From Acinetobacter halotolerans (GTDB lineage Bacteria > Pseudomonadota > Gammaproteobacteria > Pseudomonadales > Moraxellaceae), in NCBI RefSeq assembly GCF_004208515.1, contig NZ_SGIM01000001.1:124001-188000 (forward strand): a stretch of DNA of 64,000 nucleotides, written 5' to 3'. The notes under the pieces are model-generated. The model did not search any database, had not been told where the DNA came from, and saw only the letters and a program-made list of their open reading frames with translations. Numbering within the stretch: position 1 is the stretch's first letter; each line of letters begins with the position of its first letter. The position numbers were made by a program, and so were the translations under genes. Shown here in pieces: positions 18,726 to 27,653 of this stretch.

Positions 18726-20426
18726 ATGACCAAGATACACATTCAACAAAGACCCTTTCTCACGCGCCCTGAACAATTTCAGGGCGTGCCGTCGTTTATG
18801 GCTGAAATTTTAGCGAGACGAGGGGTTCAATCCGAGCAAGAACTTGAACTAAAGCTGAAGCATTTACTCTCTCCCAACTTAAAAGGGTTAGATGTTGCGG
18901 TGGAATTGATTGATCAAGCGATTGATCAACAGAAAAAAATTGTCATTATCGGCGATTATGATGCCGATGGTGCAACCAGTACGGCCCTGATGGTGTTGGT
19001 ATTAAGGGAAATGGGGGCTCAGGTTGAATATCTTGTTCCTGATCGTTTTAAATATGGTTATGGACTCACACCAAAGATTGCTGAGCTGGCACAACAAAGC
19101 TATCAGCCTGATTTGTTGATTACAGTCGATAATGGTATTTCCAGCCACGCAGGGGTAGAAACAGCACAGGCATTGGGAATGCAAGTGATTATTACCGATC
19201 ATCACTTGACCACAAAAGCGACGCCAAATGCAGAGGCGGTGGTTAACCCAAATCAACTGGGTTGTGATTTTCCGAGTAAAGCATTGGCAGGAGTGGGTGT
19301 TGCTTTTTATGTGTTGGCCAAACTAGCTAGTGCTCGCACTCAGCAGGGTAAAAGTAGCTGTAAAGTTACCCAATATTTAGATTTAGTCGCACTCGGCACC
19401 TATGCGGATGTGGCAACTTTGGACTATAACAATCGTATTCTGATTGATACTGGTTTAAAGCGCATTCAGCAGCAACAATGTCGTGCCGGAATCTTAGCTT
19501 TACTGGATATTGCCAAACGCGATGCAGCAACATTGCGCGCGCAAGATTTAGGTTTTGTCATTGGACCACGAATTAATGCCGCTGGGCGTATGGAGAGTAT
19601 GCGCATCGGTATTGAGTGTTTATTAGCACCAGATATGGCAACGGCCTATCCACTTGCAGAGCAACTCAATCAGCTCAATATCGAACGTCGCCAAGTCGAA
19701 ACTGAAATGAAGCAGCAAGCATTAACAGCTTTACAGCATATTCAGCTTGAAGCCGAGCATTTACCTGCTGCGTTGGTGATGTTTGATGAACAATGGCATC
19801 AAGGTGTGATTGGTATTGTGGCAGGGCGGTTGAAGGAACAATTCTATCGTCCAAGCTTAGTGTTTGCACCAGATGAAGATGGTATTCATATCAAAGGTTC
19901 AGCACGTTCCATCGATGGGATTCATATTCGCGATATGATTGAACTGGTGGCAGAACAACGCCCAGATTTGATCAGTCATTTTGGTGGGCATGCTGCTGCA
20001 GCTGGTTTGACCCTTAGAAAACAGCATTTTGATGAATTCAAAATGGTCTTTACCCAGTCTATTGCTGAAATGGATAAAGAGCTATTTCAAGCGACCTTGT
20101 GGACAGATGGTGAGTTGGTTGATTCAGCCTTGCATTTGTCTACATTGGACTGGATTGAGCAGTTGGGACCTTGGGGACAAAAGTTTCCACTGCCTCAGTT
20201 TGAAGGTCGTTTTAAAGTGATTGATTATCGTTGGTTGAAAGACCAACATTTGAAATTAAAAGTTTCACTGGGGCAACATGCAATTGATGCAATTGCTTTT
20301 AATGCAGTTGATCGCTTTGAATTTAATCCGATGTTGGGCTATGTCGATTTGGTTTATACCCTAGAACGTAATATCTATAATGGAAATACTAGCTTGCAAT
20401 TGCAAGTGATACATTTAACACAATAA
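18726..20426 (+). CDS. recJ: Single-stranded-DNA-specific 5'-3' exonuclease RecJ
   Basis: RecJ degrades single-stranded DNA 5' to 3' in RecF-pathway and mismatch repair. The DHH-family motifs are visible: IIGDYDADGATSTAL (motif I, about 75-89), VDNGISSH (motif II), ITDHHLTT (motif III) and the DHHA1 motif SHFGGHAAAAGLTL (about 419-432). The 566 residues match the family. It starts directly at the pdxH stop (TAA then ATG), which implies translational coupling. Confidence 0.96.
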   Translation: MTKIHIQQRPFLTRPEQFQGVPSFMAEILARRGVQSEQELELKLKHLLSPNLKGLDVAVELIDQAIDQQKKIVIIGDYDADGATSTALMVLVLREMGAQVEYLVPDRFKYGYGLTPKIAELAQQSYQPDLLITVDNGISSHAGVETAQALGMQVIITDHHLTTKATPNAEAVVNPNQLGCDFPSKALAGVGVAFYVLAKLASARTQQGKSSCKVTQYLDLVALGTYADVATLDYNNRILIDTGLKRIQQQQCRAGILALLDIAKRDAATLRAQDLGFVIGPRINAAGRMESMRIGIECLLAPDMATAYPLAEQLNQLNIERRQVETEMKQQALTALQHIQLEAEHLPAALVMFDEQWHQGVIGIVAGRLKEQFYRPSLVFAPDEDGIHIKGSARSIDGIHIRDMIELVAEQRPDLISHFGGHAAAAGLTLRKQHFDEFKMVFTQSIAEMDKELFQATLWTDGELVDSALHLSTLDWIEQLGPWGQKFPLPQFEGRFKVIDYRWLKDQHLKLKVSLGQHAIDAIAFNAVDRFEFNPMLGYVDLVYTLERNIYNGNTSLQLQVIHLTQ

Positions 20427-20456
20427 AAAAGCCGCTTTTAATAGCGACTTTTTATA
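20427..20456. terminator. Terminator shared by recJ and the convergent porin gene
   Basis: AAAAAGCCGC / GCGACTTTTT, an imperfect stem flanked by A and T runs in both directions, lies between two convergent genes. Confidence 0.6.
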
Positions 20457-20469
20457 TTATTTTTTAGAA

Positions 20470-21327
20470 TTAGAAACGGAAAGTACCGTTGATGCCAAAA
20501 GAATCTGCGCCATCAATAGTGGTATAGCCAACACCAACAGCGACTTGTGGTGTAAAGAATTTTTGTGCGCGAATGTTGAATATACTATCTGAATCATCAG
20601 CAGTAGAGTCTGCAAATGAAATACCGACACTGAGTGTTGGGTCTAAATAAAGATCAGCAGCCAAACGGTATGTGGTTTCATCACCGAAATAACTTTGAGC
20701 TTCAAAGTTAGTATAGTGATCACCAATTTGAGTGACATATTTGGCACGTAAGGTCACTGCAGTATCATCATCTTTGCCCGAAACGGTAGCAGAGTTCATG
20801 AAATTGGTAATAAAACCATATTGTGCAAGTTGTACTGGATCAAAACTTTTCGATAAATCAGCAACACCAACTGCGAATAATAAACCATTGATAGGCAAGA
20901 AACCTGCCTCAAGCGCATAACCATTATGTGCTTTTGAGTCTGAACCGAATAATGGAACTGTGACTTTGGTGTTGGTACGGTACAAGGCACCCGATACATA
21001 GAATTGTGTATCAGGAATAAAGACTTCACCTGTTACACCAAGACTATTAAATTGTAACTCTATTAGATCTTCATCATCTTCAAGTTTGTTATAAGCAAAA
21101 CCCCCACCAATATTGGATGCTTTATTCAAAAATGCTGCTTCTGCTAAAGGTGCATTGCGGGTTTGTATTGGGCTGAAATAGTATTTACCCGTAATCGCAA
21201 CACTATTGCCTTTGCCATCATCCATGTCGATATGTTCATATGAAACTGTTGATTCTGCTTGATAGGCATTTGCATTCAATGCAAAAACAGATGCGAAAAT
21301 TGCGGTGACTAAACTGAGTTTTTTCAT
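20470..21327 (-). CDS. Putative porin (Acinetobacter Porin_7-like), paralog 1
   Basis: The 285-residue protein is probably an outer-membrane beta-barrel. It has a signal peptide (KKLSLVTAIFASVFALNANA) and then the mature start YQAEST. It shares PLAEAAFLNKASN (about 60-72) with two other proteins in this window, and ends in the aromatic FRF expected of barrel assembly. Alternating strands with periodic aromatic residues run throughout. The substrate is unknown. Tandem with the next paralog but with its own upstream region. Confidence 0.8.
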   Translation of the reverse strand: MKKLSLVTAIFASVFALNANAYQAESTVSYEHIDMDDGKGNSVAITGKYYFSPIQTRNAPLAEAAFLNKASNIGGGFAYNKLEDDEDLIELQFNSLGVTGEVFIPDTQFYVSGALYRTNTKVTVPLFGSDSKAHNGYALEAGFLPINGLLFAVGVADLSKSFDPVQLAQYGFITNFMNSATVSGKDDDTAVTLRAKYVTQIGDHYTNFEAQSYFGDETTYRLAADLYLDPTLSVGISFADSTADDSDSIFNIRAQKFFTPQVAVGVGYTTIDGADSFGINGTFRF

Positions 21328-21550
21328 ATGGAGACCCCATTCATTAAAATAATTAATTTATTAATATTTTGTAACAGCGGTAGTTTAATCAAAAAAGAAA
21401 AAACGTCAATAATTAAATAAATGGTCAGTTATATTTTTGTTTTAGGCATCTTAATTAGACATTTTTTATTATTTCAGTTTTTGATTATATTTAGTATGAC
21501 TTTGCATGTATGAGGTTGGGCGCATTTATTTTGCGAAGATATAAAACTAA

Positions 21551-21582
21551 AAACAGCCTGAAAATAAATTTTCAGGCTGTTT
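21551..21582 (-). terminator. Intrinsic terminator after porin paralog 2
   Basis: A perfect 14-bp stem AAACAGCCTGAAAA / TTTTCAGGCTGTTT, with a T-run on the minus strand. Confidence 0.85.
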
Positions 21583-21614
21583 GTTTGTTGATTTAAAGTA
21601 TTTAGCTTCAAGTA

Positions 21615-22382
21615 TTAGAAGCGGTATGCACCACGGATACCGTAAGTATTGTAGTCATCACCGAAGCCAACACGACCTTCAAAGCTCACTTGTTGGTTGA
21701 GGAATTTTTTCGCTGAAATGCCCCACTCATCGCGATCAGTTAAGTCATTGTTGTAGTAGTCAGCTCCAACACTTAGCGTTTTATCAAGGTAGTAGTCACC
21801 TTTAACGCGATATTCGTCAAGATCACCAAATGCACCATATGCTTCTAAGTTAATGTCATTGCCACCCACTTGAGTCACATATTTAGCACGTAAGGTTGGA
21901 TCTGCACCGTCTTTACCATCTTTTTCATCGTAGCCGACTACACCAAGTGCAAGTAGTAAACCTGGAGCTGGTAAATAACCAATTTCTGCGCCGTAGGTTG
22001 TCACTTTCTGGTCAATCGGCGTTTTGTCTACTTCTAATTCGCTACGACCTAGTCGACCACTCACATAGAAATCACTGTTCGGTACGAAATACTCTACACC
22101 AGCGCTATACTGGGAATTTTTTACGCCGCTATTATCAGCATAGTTAATTTTTGCATTTACATTGCTAGCACGGTTTAAGAATGCTGCTTCTGCAAGGGGT
22201 GCATTACGAGTCTGCACTGGGTTAAAATAATAAGTCCCGTCAACACCAAAGCTATGATTACCATCGAAATCATCCCAATCAGTATAAGTATATGAACCAC
22301 CTACTTCAGCTTGATAAGCATGAGCAGTTCCTGTTACTGCAAGCGCAGATAAAAGTGCTGATGCAATTGCTAATTTTTTCAT
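21615..22382 (-). CDS. Putative porin (Acinetobacter Porin_7-like), paralog 2
   Basis: An outer-membrane barrel protein of 255 residues. The frame is open to 22415, but the start at 22382 is chosen because a GGGG motif sits seven bases before it and it gives a clean signal peptide (KKLAIASALLSALAVTGTAHA) followed by YQAEVG. It shares PLAEAAFLNRASN with the other two copies and ends in YRF. Clearly homologous to the neighbour at 20470-21327, so probably a tandem duplication. Confidence 0.82.
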   Translation of the reverse strand: MKKLAIASALLSALAVTGTAHAYQAEVGGSYTYTDWDDFDGNHSFGVDGTYYFNPVQTRNAPLAEAAFLNRASNVNAKINYADNSGVKNSQYSAGVEYFVPNSDFYVSGRLGRSELEVDKTPIDQKVTTYGAEIGYLPAPGLLLALGVVGYDEKDGKDGADPTLRAKYVTQVGGNDINLEAYGAFGDLDEYRVKGDYYLDKTLSVGADYYNNDLTDRDEWGISAKKFLNQQVSFEGRVGFGDDYNTYGIRGAYRF

Positions 22383-22795
22383 GGTTATGCCCCTTTTTTT
22401 GAGATAATGAACCAAAGGAATGTTGATTACATGTTTTGTTACAACTTCTAGTCTAGGCTAAAAACATCCTGCGTCAATCCTAAGTCGGTAATCGGATAGT
22501 ACGAATGTAAGTAGCTTGTAACTTGTATTCCTTAATTAATTGATTAATTTAAATAAAAATTAATGTTTTGATTTATTAAAACTTGGGAGGCATTGTGTGT
22601 TTTGGTATTTTTCGTGTAATTCATAAACACTATTGTCGCTAAATGTGTCATTTGAGAATCATAAAATCAATAAGAAAAAGTGATTATTCTGAGATCAGAA
22701 ATAAAGAAATTTGTTCGATTCGCAGAGGCTGTGTAGTACAAAACACTTATGTTAAAATAATCGATTGAGTGAAAAAATATTGTGAGACAAAACGC
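22383..22795. other. AT-rich divergent intergenic region between porin and prfB
   Basis: The 413 bp hold the promoters of the porin (minus) and prfB (plus). A TAAAAT at 22753-22758 could be a prfB -10. No open frame, RNA gene or strong hairpin was seen. Confidence 0.4.
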
Positions 22796-23891
22796 GTGGA
22801 AATTAATCCGTATTTAAACCAATTGAAAGATTTATCTGATCGTAGCCAAACATTACGGGGGTATCTTTGACTACGATCTAAAGGCTGAGCGTTTAGAAGA
22901 AGTTTTAAGAGAGTTAGAAGACCCAGAAATTTGGAATGATCAAAGCCGCGCGCAAGCCATCGCCAAAGAAAAGGGCAGTTTAGAAAATACGCTTGGAGTG
23001 TTTGACCGTTTGGCGGAACAACTTGATGATGCCAAAGCCATGCTTGACCTTGCTGTTGAGGCGGATGATGAAAGTCTACTCATCGATGTGCAAACTGAAT
23101 TAGACAGTGCTGAAACTGCATTGGCCAATCTTGAATTCCGTCGTATGTTTAGTCATCCAATGGATCCAAATCCATGCTTCCTCGAAATTCAGTCAGGCTC
23201 TGGCGGTACCGAAGCGCAAGACTGGGCATCGATGTTGTTGCGTATGTATATGCGTTGGATCGAGCGTCACGGTTTTAAAGCTGAATTGATGGAAGTGTCT
23301 GACGGTGATGTGGCAGGTATTAAATCTGCAACCATCCGTGTGGATGGTGAGTTTGCATATGGTTGGTTACGGACAGAAACGGGTGTTCATCGTTTAGTGC
23401 GTAAATCACCATTTGATAGTAACAATAACCGTCATACATCTTTCTCTGCCGTGTTTATTTCTCCTGAGATCGATGACAATATTGAAATTGATATCAATCC
23501 ATCCGATGTCCGCACGGATACTTATCGTGCTTCGGGTGCAGGTGGTCAGCACATTAACAAAACTGACTCTGCGGTGCGTTTAACGCATGCGCCAACAGGG
23601 ATTGTGGTGGCTTGTCAGAATCAACGTTCACAACATGCGAACCGCGACCATGCTTGGAAACAGTTACGCGCCAAACTCTATGAATTAGAGATGAGTAAAC
23701 GTAATGAAGCTGCGCAAGCCTTAGAGGATTCAAAGTCAGATATTGGTTGGGGCAGTCAAATTCGTTCATATGTTTTAGATGACTCACGCATTAAAGACTT
23801 GCGTACAGGTGTGGAAAATTCAAATACCAAAGCGGTTCTTGATGGTGATCTAGATAAATTTATCGAAGCAAGTTTAAAGCAGGGTCTATAA
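22796..23891 (+). CDS. prfB: Peptide chain release factor 2 with programmed +1 frameshift
   Basis: RF2 terminates translation at UGA and UAA. Translation starts at GTG 22796 ([18 protein letters not shown]) and meets an in-frame TGA at 22868-22870 after 24 codons. Skipping the T at 22868 continues in the +1 frame (GAC TAC GAT) to the TAA at 23889-23891, for about 364 residues in total. The slippery site CTT TGA C is preceded by a GGGGG tract as in E. coli. The anticodon-like SPF ([10 protein letters not shown]) and the catalytic GGQ ([10 protein letters not shown]) are intact. Low RF2 favours the frameshift, so the gene regulates itself. Confidence 0.97.
22857..22871 (+). promoter_or_regulatory. 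prfB: Programmed +1 frameshift site of prfB
   Basis: The sequence is GGGGG-TAT-CTT-TGA-C. The G-tract is the internal Shine-Dalgarno-like stimulator, CTT is the slippery codon and TGA the in-frame stop that RF2 reads. Confidence 0.95.
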
Positions 23892-23974
23892 ATCTCTTTC
23901 CTAACAAAGAGACTTTGGAAAATTAATTTAAACGGCAAGTTCGTTTAGCACAAACCAGTTAATCGGAAAAACAT

Positions 23975-24023
23975 GATATTAATATCGAAAAAAATAGATA
24001 TTAATATTTAAAAATTTCGATAT
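23975..24023. promoter_or_regulatory. Nested palindromes upstream of the ArsR gene (candidate operator)
   Basis: There are two copies of GATATTAATAT (23975-23986, extended to a perfect 12-bp palindrome by a final C; and 23997-24008), with starts 22 bp apart. A perfect 9-bp inverted repeat ATATCGAAA / TTTCGATAT (23982-23990 and 24015-24023) overlaps them. This is the kind of site an ArsR dimer binds, so autoregulation is likely. Confidence 0.6.
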
Positions 24024-24076
24024 ACTGATTCTAGGTGCTGAACGAAGCTTCGCTTGTTGAGAAACGTGGTGAGTCT

Positions 24077-24379
24077 ATGGATATTGATGTTATAAGCAAG
24101 GCCCTAGCCAATCCATTACGTCGACAGATTTTGCAATGGTTAAAAGAGCCTGAGCGATTTTTGCCCGTTGAACAATGTGGTGGTAGTTTTGAACGCGGCG
24201 TATGTGCAGGGCACATTGAGCGTTTAGGAAAAGTTGCGCAATCAACGATGTCGAATCATTTGTCTGTATTACAGCAGGCTGGTTTGATACAAGTTGAAAA
24301 ATATGGACAGTGGTCATATTTCACGCGTAATGAAGCTTTGATTCAGCAATACATCGAACATTTGAAACAAACACTCTAA
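24077..24379 (+). CDS. ArsR-family winged-helix transcriptional regulator
   Basis: A 100-residue regulator with a winged-helix DNA-binding domain (LANPLRRQILQWLK, then STMSNHLSVLQQAGLIQVEK). The start at 24077 is preferred; the frame runs back to 24035. It lacks the ELCVCDL metal site of classical ArsR but has two cysteines in EQCGGSFERGVCAGH (about 35-49) before the recognition helix. These could sense electrophiles by thiol chemistry (inference). It lies just before an Old Yellow Enzyme gene, its probable target. Confidence 0.82.
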   Translation: MDIDVISKALANPLRRQILQWLKEPERFLPVEQCGGSFERGVCAGHIERLGKVAQSTMSNHLSVLQQAGLIQVEKYGQWSYFTRNEALIQQYIEHLKQTL

Positions 24380-24380
24380 A

Positions 24381-24411
24381 AACGTATTTAAAGGTCAACC
24401 TTTAATACGTT
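24381..24411 (+). promoter_or_regulatory. Intercistronic hairpin between ArsR and OYE genes
   Basis: AACGTATTTAAAGG / CCTTTAATACGTT forms a long stem with one bulge and a 4-nt loop. No T-run follows, so it may stabilise or process the mRNA, or act as an operator, rather than terminate. Confidence 0.45.
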
Positions 24412-24435
24412 GATAAAAGTGAAGTTGAGGCGATC

Positions 24436-25500
24436 ATGGCTGAACTAAATTCTGCATTACGAGTAGGTGACTTTACGATTAAAAACCGTTTGGTATTAGC
24501 ACCATTAACGAGAGCACGTAGTGGTGCGGAGCGTATTCCAAACGATTTAATGGTGGAGTATTACCAACAACGTGCCAATGCGGGCTTAATCATTACTGAA
24601 GCAACAGTGATTAGTCCTAAAGCAGCGGGTTATGCCAACACACCAGGTCTATGGTCACAAGAGCAAGCTCAGGCGTGGCATAAAATTGTAGATGCTGTGC
24701 ATGCGCAGGGTTCAAAAATTGTGGTTCAGCTCTGGCATGTTGGGCGTATTTCACATCCAGATTTATTGGATGGCGATATCCCCGTTGCGCCAAGTGCGAT
24801 TCAGCCTGCAGGTGAAGTGAGTTTACTTCGTCCTAAACGTCCATTTGTGACGCCTCGTGCTTTATCTCATGAGGAAATTCAAGAGATTGTTGCACAATAT
24901 AAAAATGCCGCCGAACTTGCCAAAGCCGCTGGCTTTGATGGGGTTGAACTACATGCAGCGAACGGCTATTTGATCGACCAATTCTTACAAAGTGGAACCA
25001 ATCAACGTAATGATGAATACGGTGGCTCAGTTGAAAACCGTGCGCGTCTATTGTTACAAGTCGTGGATGCTTTTATCGAAGTATGGGGTGCCGGTCGGGT
25101 CGGCGTACACCTTGCTCCTCGTGGTGACTCACATGACATGACGGATGAAAATCCGTTAGCGACTTTCGGTTATGTGGTTGAACAACTTGATCAACGTCAA
25201 GTTGGCTTTATTTTCACCCGTGAATATGAGGCGGAAGATAGTTTAATGCCCGCTTTACGTCCGAAATTTAATGGTGTTTGGATTGCCAATGAAAAATTAA
25301 CGCCAGCGTCTGCGAAACGTATTTTGGCCACTGAACAAGCAGATGCTGTCTCATTTGGTCTAGCGTATATTGCCAATCCAGATCTATTAGACCGTTTAGA
25401 GCATGATCTACCCTTAAATCAGGTAAATTTTCAAACGTTATATGCTGCTGGTGCAGAGGGTTATACCGACTATCCTGCATTTGAAAAGCTTGAGGCATAA
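24436..25500 (+). CDS. Old Yellow Enzyme family alkene reductase (NemA-like)
   Basis: An FMN-dependent NAD(P)H oxidoreductase that reduces activated C=C bonds and nitro compounds. The 354-residue TIM barrel shows RLVLAPLTRARSG at the FMN site, QLWHVGRISHP, the HAANGYLIDQFL substrate-site motif (about 170-182, where the usual His-Asn pair for carbonyl binding sits) and YGGSVENRARL. Nearest types are NemA and xenobiotic reductases. It lies 56 bp after an ArsR regulator whose cysteines suggest electrophile sensing, which fits a detoxification role. Confidence 0.92.
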   Translation: MAELNSALRVGDFTIKNRLVLAPLTRARSGAERIPNDLMVEYYQQRANAGLIITEATVISPKAAGYANTPGLWSQEQAQAWHKIVDAVHAQGSKIVVQLWHVGRISHPDLLDGDIPVAPSAIQPAGEVSLLRPKRPFVTPRALSHEEIQEIVAQYKNAAELAKAAGFDGVELHAANGYLIDQFLQSGTNQRNDEYGGSVENRARLLLQVVDAFIEVWGAGRVGVHLAPRGDSHDMTDENPLATFGYVVEQLDQRQVGFIFTREYEAEDSLMPALRPKFNGVWIANEKLTPASAKRILATEQADAVSFGLAYIANPDLLDRLEHDLPLNQVNFQTLYAAGAEGYTDYPAFEKLEA

Positions 25501-25507
25501 CATGCTT

Positions 25508-25577
25508 TAAAAAAGACTCATGTCATTGAGGCTTGTTAAATATCAATGAGCCCTAAAAAATGGCATGAGTTTTTTGT
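25508..25577 (+). terminator. Terminator after the OYE gene
   Basis: An outer stem (AAAAGACTCATGTCA / TGGCATGAGTTTTTT) encloses an inner TCATTGA / TCAATGA stem, and a T-run follows. Confidence 0.7.
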
Positions 25578-25626
25578 TTAAATTCCGCATAATGAACTGA
25601 AATCAAATAGTGAATCATGGTCTCGA

Positions 25627-26946
25627 ATGGCGCAGGCAAAATCAGCACAGCAAACCCCATTTTGGTACAACCTTCTACTGGCTTGTCTTAAGCCCTTATA
25701 CCGTTGGAAAATAAAACAACGTGCTGAAAGTGATGTGCTATTTCAACAAGAATGTATTGAGCGTTTTGGTCCCTTTCAACCGCCTAAAAATCTGCATGCA
25801 ATGTGGTTCCATGTGGTCTCGGTGGGTGAAACCAATGCAGCGCAGCCGTTAATCGAACATTATCTAAAACTAGGTCATCCTGTGCTCGTGACCAATACTA
25901 CCAAGACAGGTCAAGCCCGCGCAAAGTCCCTGTTTCTAAAAGCACCTTATCTGGATTTATTTCAAGCCGTCTATTTGCCTGTTGATCAAAAGCCTTTACT
26001 CAAGCAGTTTTTTGCTCTGTATCAACCGAAAATTTTAGCGTTAGTCGAAACTGAAATCTGGCCAAATTTAATTGCAGCAGCACAGCAGCACCAGATTGCT
26101 TGTATTTTATTGAATGCTCGACTATCAGAAAAATCAGCCAAAGGCTATGCCAAGGTGAGACGATTAACCCAGCCGATGTTGCAGCAACTCACGTGGATGT
26201 TGGCACAAGATTCCGCCACCTTAGCGCGTTATGTTGATTTAGGTTTAGATCAAACGAAGAGTCAAGTGGTGGGAAATATTAAGTTTGATATTACCGCACC
26301 AACTGATTTTATTGAGCAAGCAGAACAACTAAAACAAGATTGGCAATTGGCAGATCGGCAAATTATCACTTTAGCCAGTACTCATGCGCCTGAAGAAGAA
26401 ATTTTACTGAAGCAGCTTCAACAACATTTAAATTCAAACCCAAATTTACTCTGTATCGTTGTGCCACGTCATCCTGAGCGTTTTGATGAAGTCTATAAAG
26501 TTTGCCAAAATCTAAATTTAGATACGCAGCGTCGCAGCTTAGGACAGCGTATCGAGGCGAATACCCAAGTTTTTCTGGCTGATAGTATGGGTGAAATGTG
26601 GTTGTGGTATGCCATGAGTCAGGCGTGTTTTGTTGGTGGTTCACTTAATGAACCCGGTGGCGGGCACAATATTTTAGAACCGATGGTGTTGAATGTGCCC
26701 ACGGTCATAGGCCCTCGGTATTTTAATTTCCAAAGCATTGTCGATGAATTCGTTATAGCGCGAGGGATTTTGGTCGGGGAAAATGCTGAACAGGTGACAG
26801 CGCAGCTTCTCGGCTGTTTGGATGATTCAAAGCAACGTCAGCAACTCATCGAACAGGCTCAAGTGGTGTTGCAACGCAATCAAGGTTCGTTGCAACAGCA
26901 TATTCAACTGCTCGATCACTATTTGAAAGCACCAGATGCATCATGA
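25627..26946 (+). CDS. waaA: 3-deoxy-D-manno-octulosonic acid (Kdo) transferase
   Basis: WaaA adds Kdo to lipid IVA at the cytoplasmic face of the inner membrane. The 439-residue protein has an N-terminal hydrophobic anchor (FWYNLLLACLKPLYRW) and a GT-B fold. Conserved motifs are VSVGETNAAQPLI, ETEIWPNLI and the sugar-nucleotide site FVGGSLNEPGGGHNILEP (about 337-354). The stop overlaps the rsmE ATG by four bases. Confidence 0.95.
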   Translation: MAQAKSAQQTPFWYNLLLACLKPLYRWKIKQRAESDVLFQQECIERFGPFQPPKNLHAMWFHVVSVGETNAAQPLIEHYLKLGHPVLVTNTTKTGQARAKSLFLKAPYLDLFQAVYLPVDQKPLLKQFFALYQPKILALVETEIWPNLIAAAQQHQIACILLNARLSEKSAKGYAKVRRLTQPMLQQLTWMLAQDSATLARYVDLGLDQTKSQVVGNIKFDITAPTDFIEQAEQLKQDWQLADRQIITLASTHAPEEEILLKQLQQHLNSNPNLLCIVVPRHPERFDEVYKVCQNLNLDTQRRSLGQRIEANTQVFLADSMGEMWLWYAMSQACFVGGSLNEPGGGHNILEPMVLNVPTVIGPRYFNFQSIVDEFVIARGILVGENAEQVTAQLLGCLDDSKQRQQLIEQAQVVLQRNQGSLQQHIQLLDHYLKAPDAS

Positions 26947-27653
26947 ACATCGTTTTACTTGAACCCTCTCAAACAGCTTGCGCAGAGCAATGGTTGATTG
27001 AAAATCCACGTCAATTACAACATTTAAAACAGCATGTTCAATTGAATATAGGCGATACTTTAAAAATCGGTATTCGTCATGGTCAGCGTTATCTCACCGA
27101 AGTTTTGAATATTTCAGAGCAAAGGATTGTGTTGAAACCGATTCAGGTGGAGGACGTACCTGAAAAACTTCCTGTGCATTTGATTCTAGCGTTACCGCGT
27201 CCGAAAGTTTTACGTCGCATCATCATGGATGCGGTCACACTGGGTGTAGAGCGGATCAGCTTGATTCATAGTTATCGGGTGGATAAAAGCTATTGGCAAA
27301 GCCCATTTTTGCAACAACTGAATGACTATGTCACTTTGGGGCTAGAGCAGGCAGGCGATACGGTTGAGCCTGAAATTCAGATGTATAAACGCTTCAAACC
27401 TTTTGTAGAGGATGTGCTGCCAAGTTTGATTAGCGCCGAAAAACCTGCCTATGTGGCGCATCCTTATGCAGACCAGTCGATGCCGCATGCCATTCAACAG
27501 ACATGTACGGTGATCGTAGGACCTGAAGGTGGTTTTATCCCGTATGAGATTGAGCTGCTCAAAAAAAATGGTTGCCAAGCGATGTGCTTGGGCAACCGTA
27601 TTTTACGTACAGAAACCGCTATTTCTTATATTTTAGGTCGTCTGATTGTCTGA
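26943..27653 (+). CDS. rsmE: 16S rRNA m3U1498 methyltransferase
   Basis: RsmE methylates U1498 of 16S rRNA. It is a SPOUT enzyme with an N-terminal PUA-like domain (about 1-75) and the C-terminal knot (IVGPEGGFIPYEIELL, then LGNRILRTETAISYIL). It starts inside the waaA stop (ATGA), so translation is coupled. Its 3' end overlaps the convergent mscS gene by 21 bp. Confidence 0.95.
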   Translation: MNIVLLEPSQTACAEQWLIENPRQLQHLKQHVQLNIGDTLKIGIRHGQRYLTEVLNISEQRIVLKPIQVEDVPEKLPVHLILALPRPKVLRRIIMDAVTLGVERISLIHSYRVDKSYWQSPFLQQLNDYVTLGLEQAGDTVEPEIQMYKRFKPFVEDVLPSLISAEKPAYVAHPYADQSMPHAIQQTCTVIVGPEGGFIPYEIELLKKNGCQAMCLGNRILRTETAISYILGRLIV

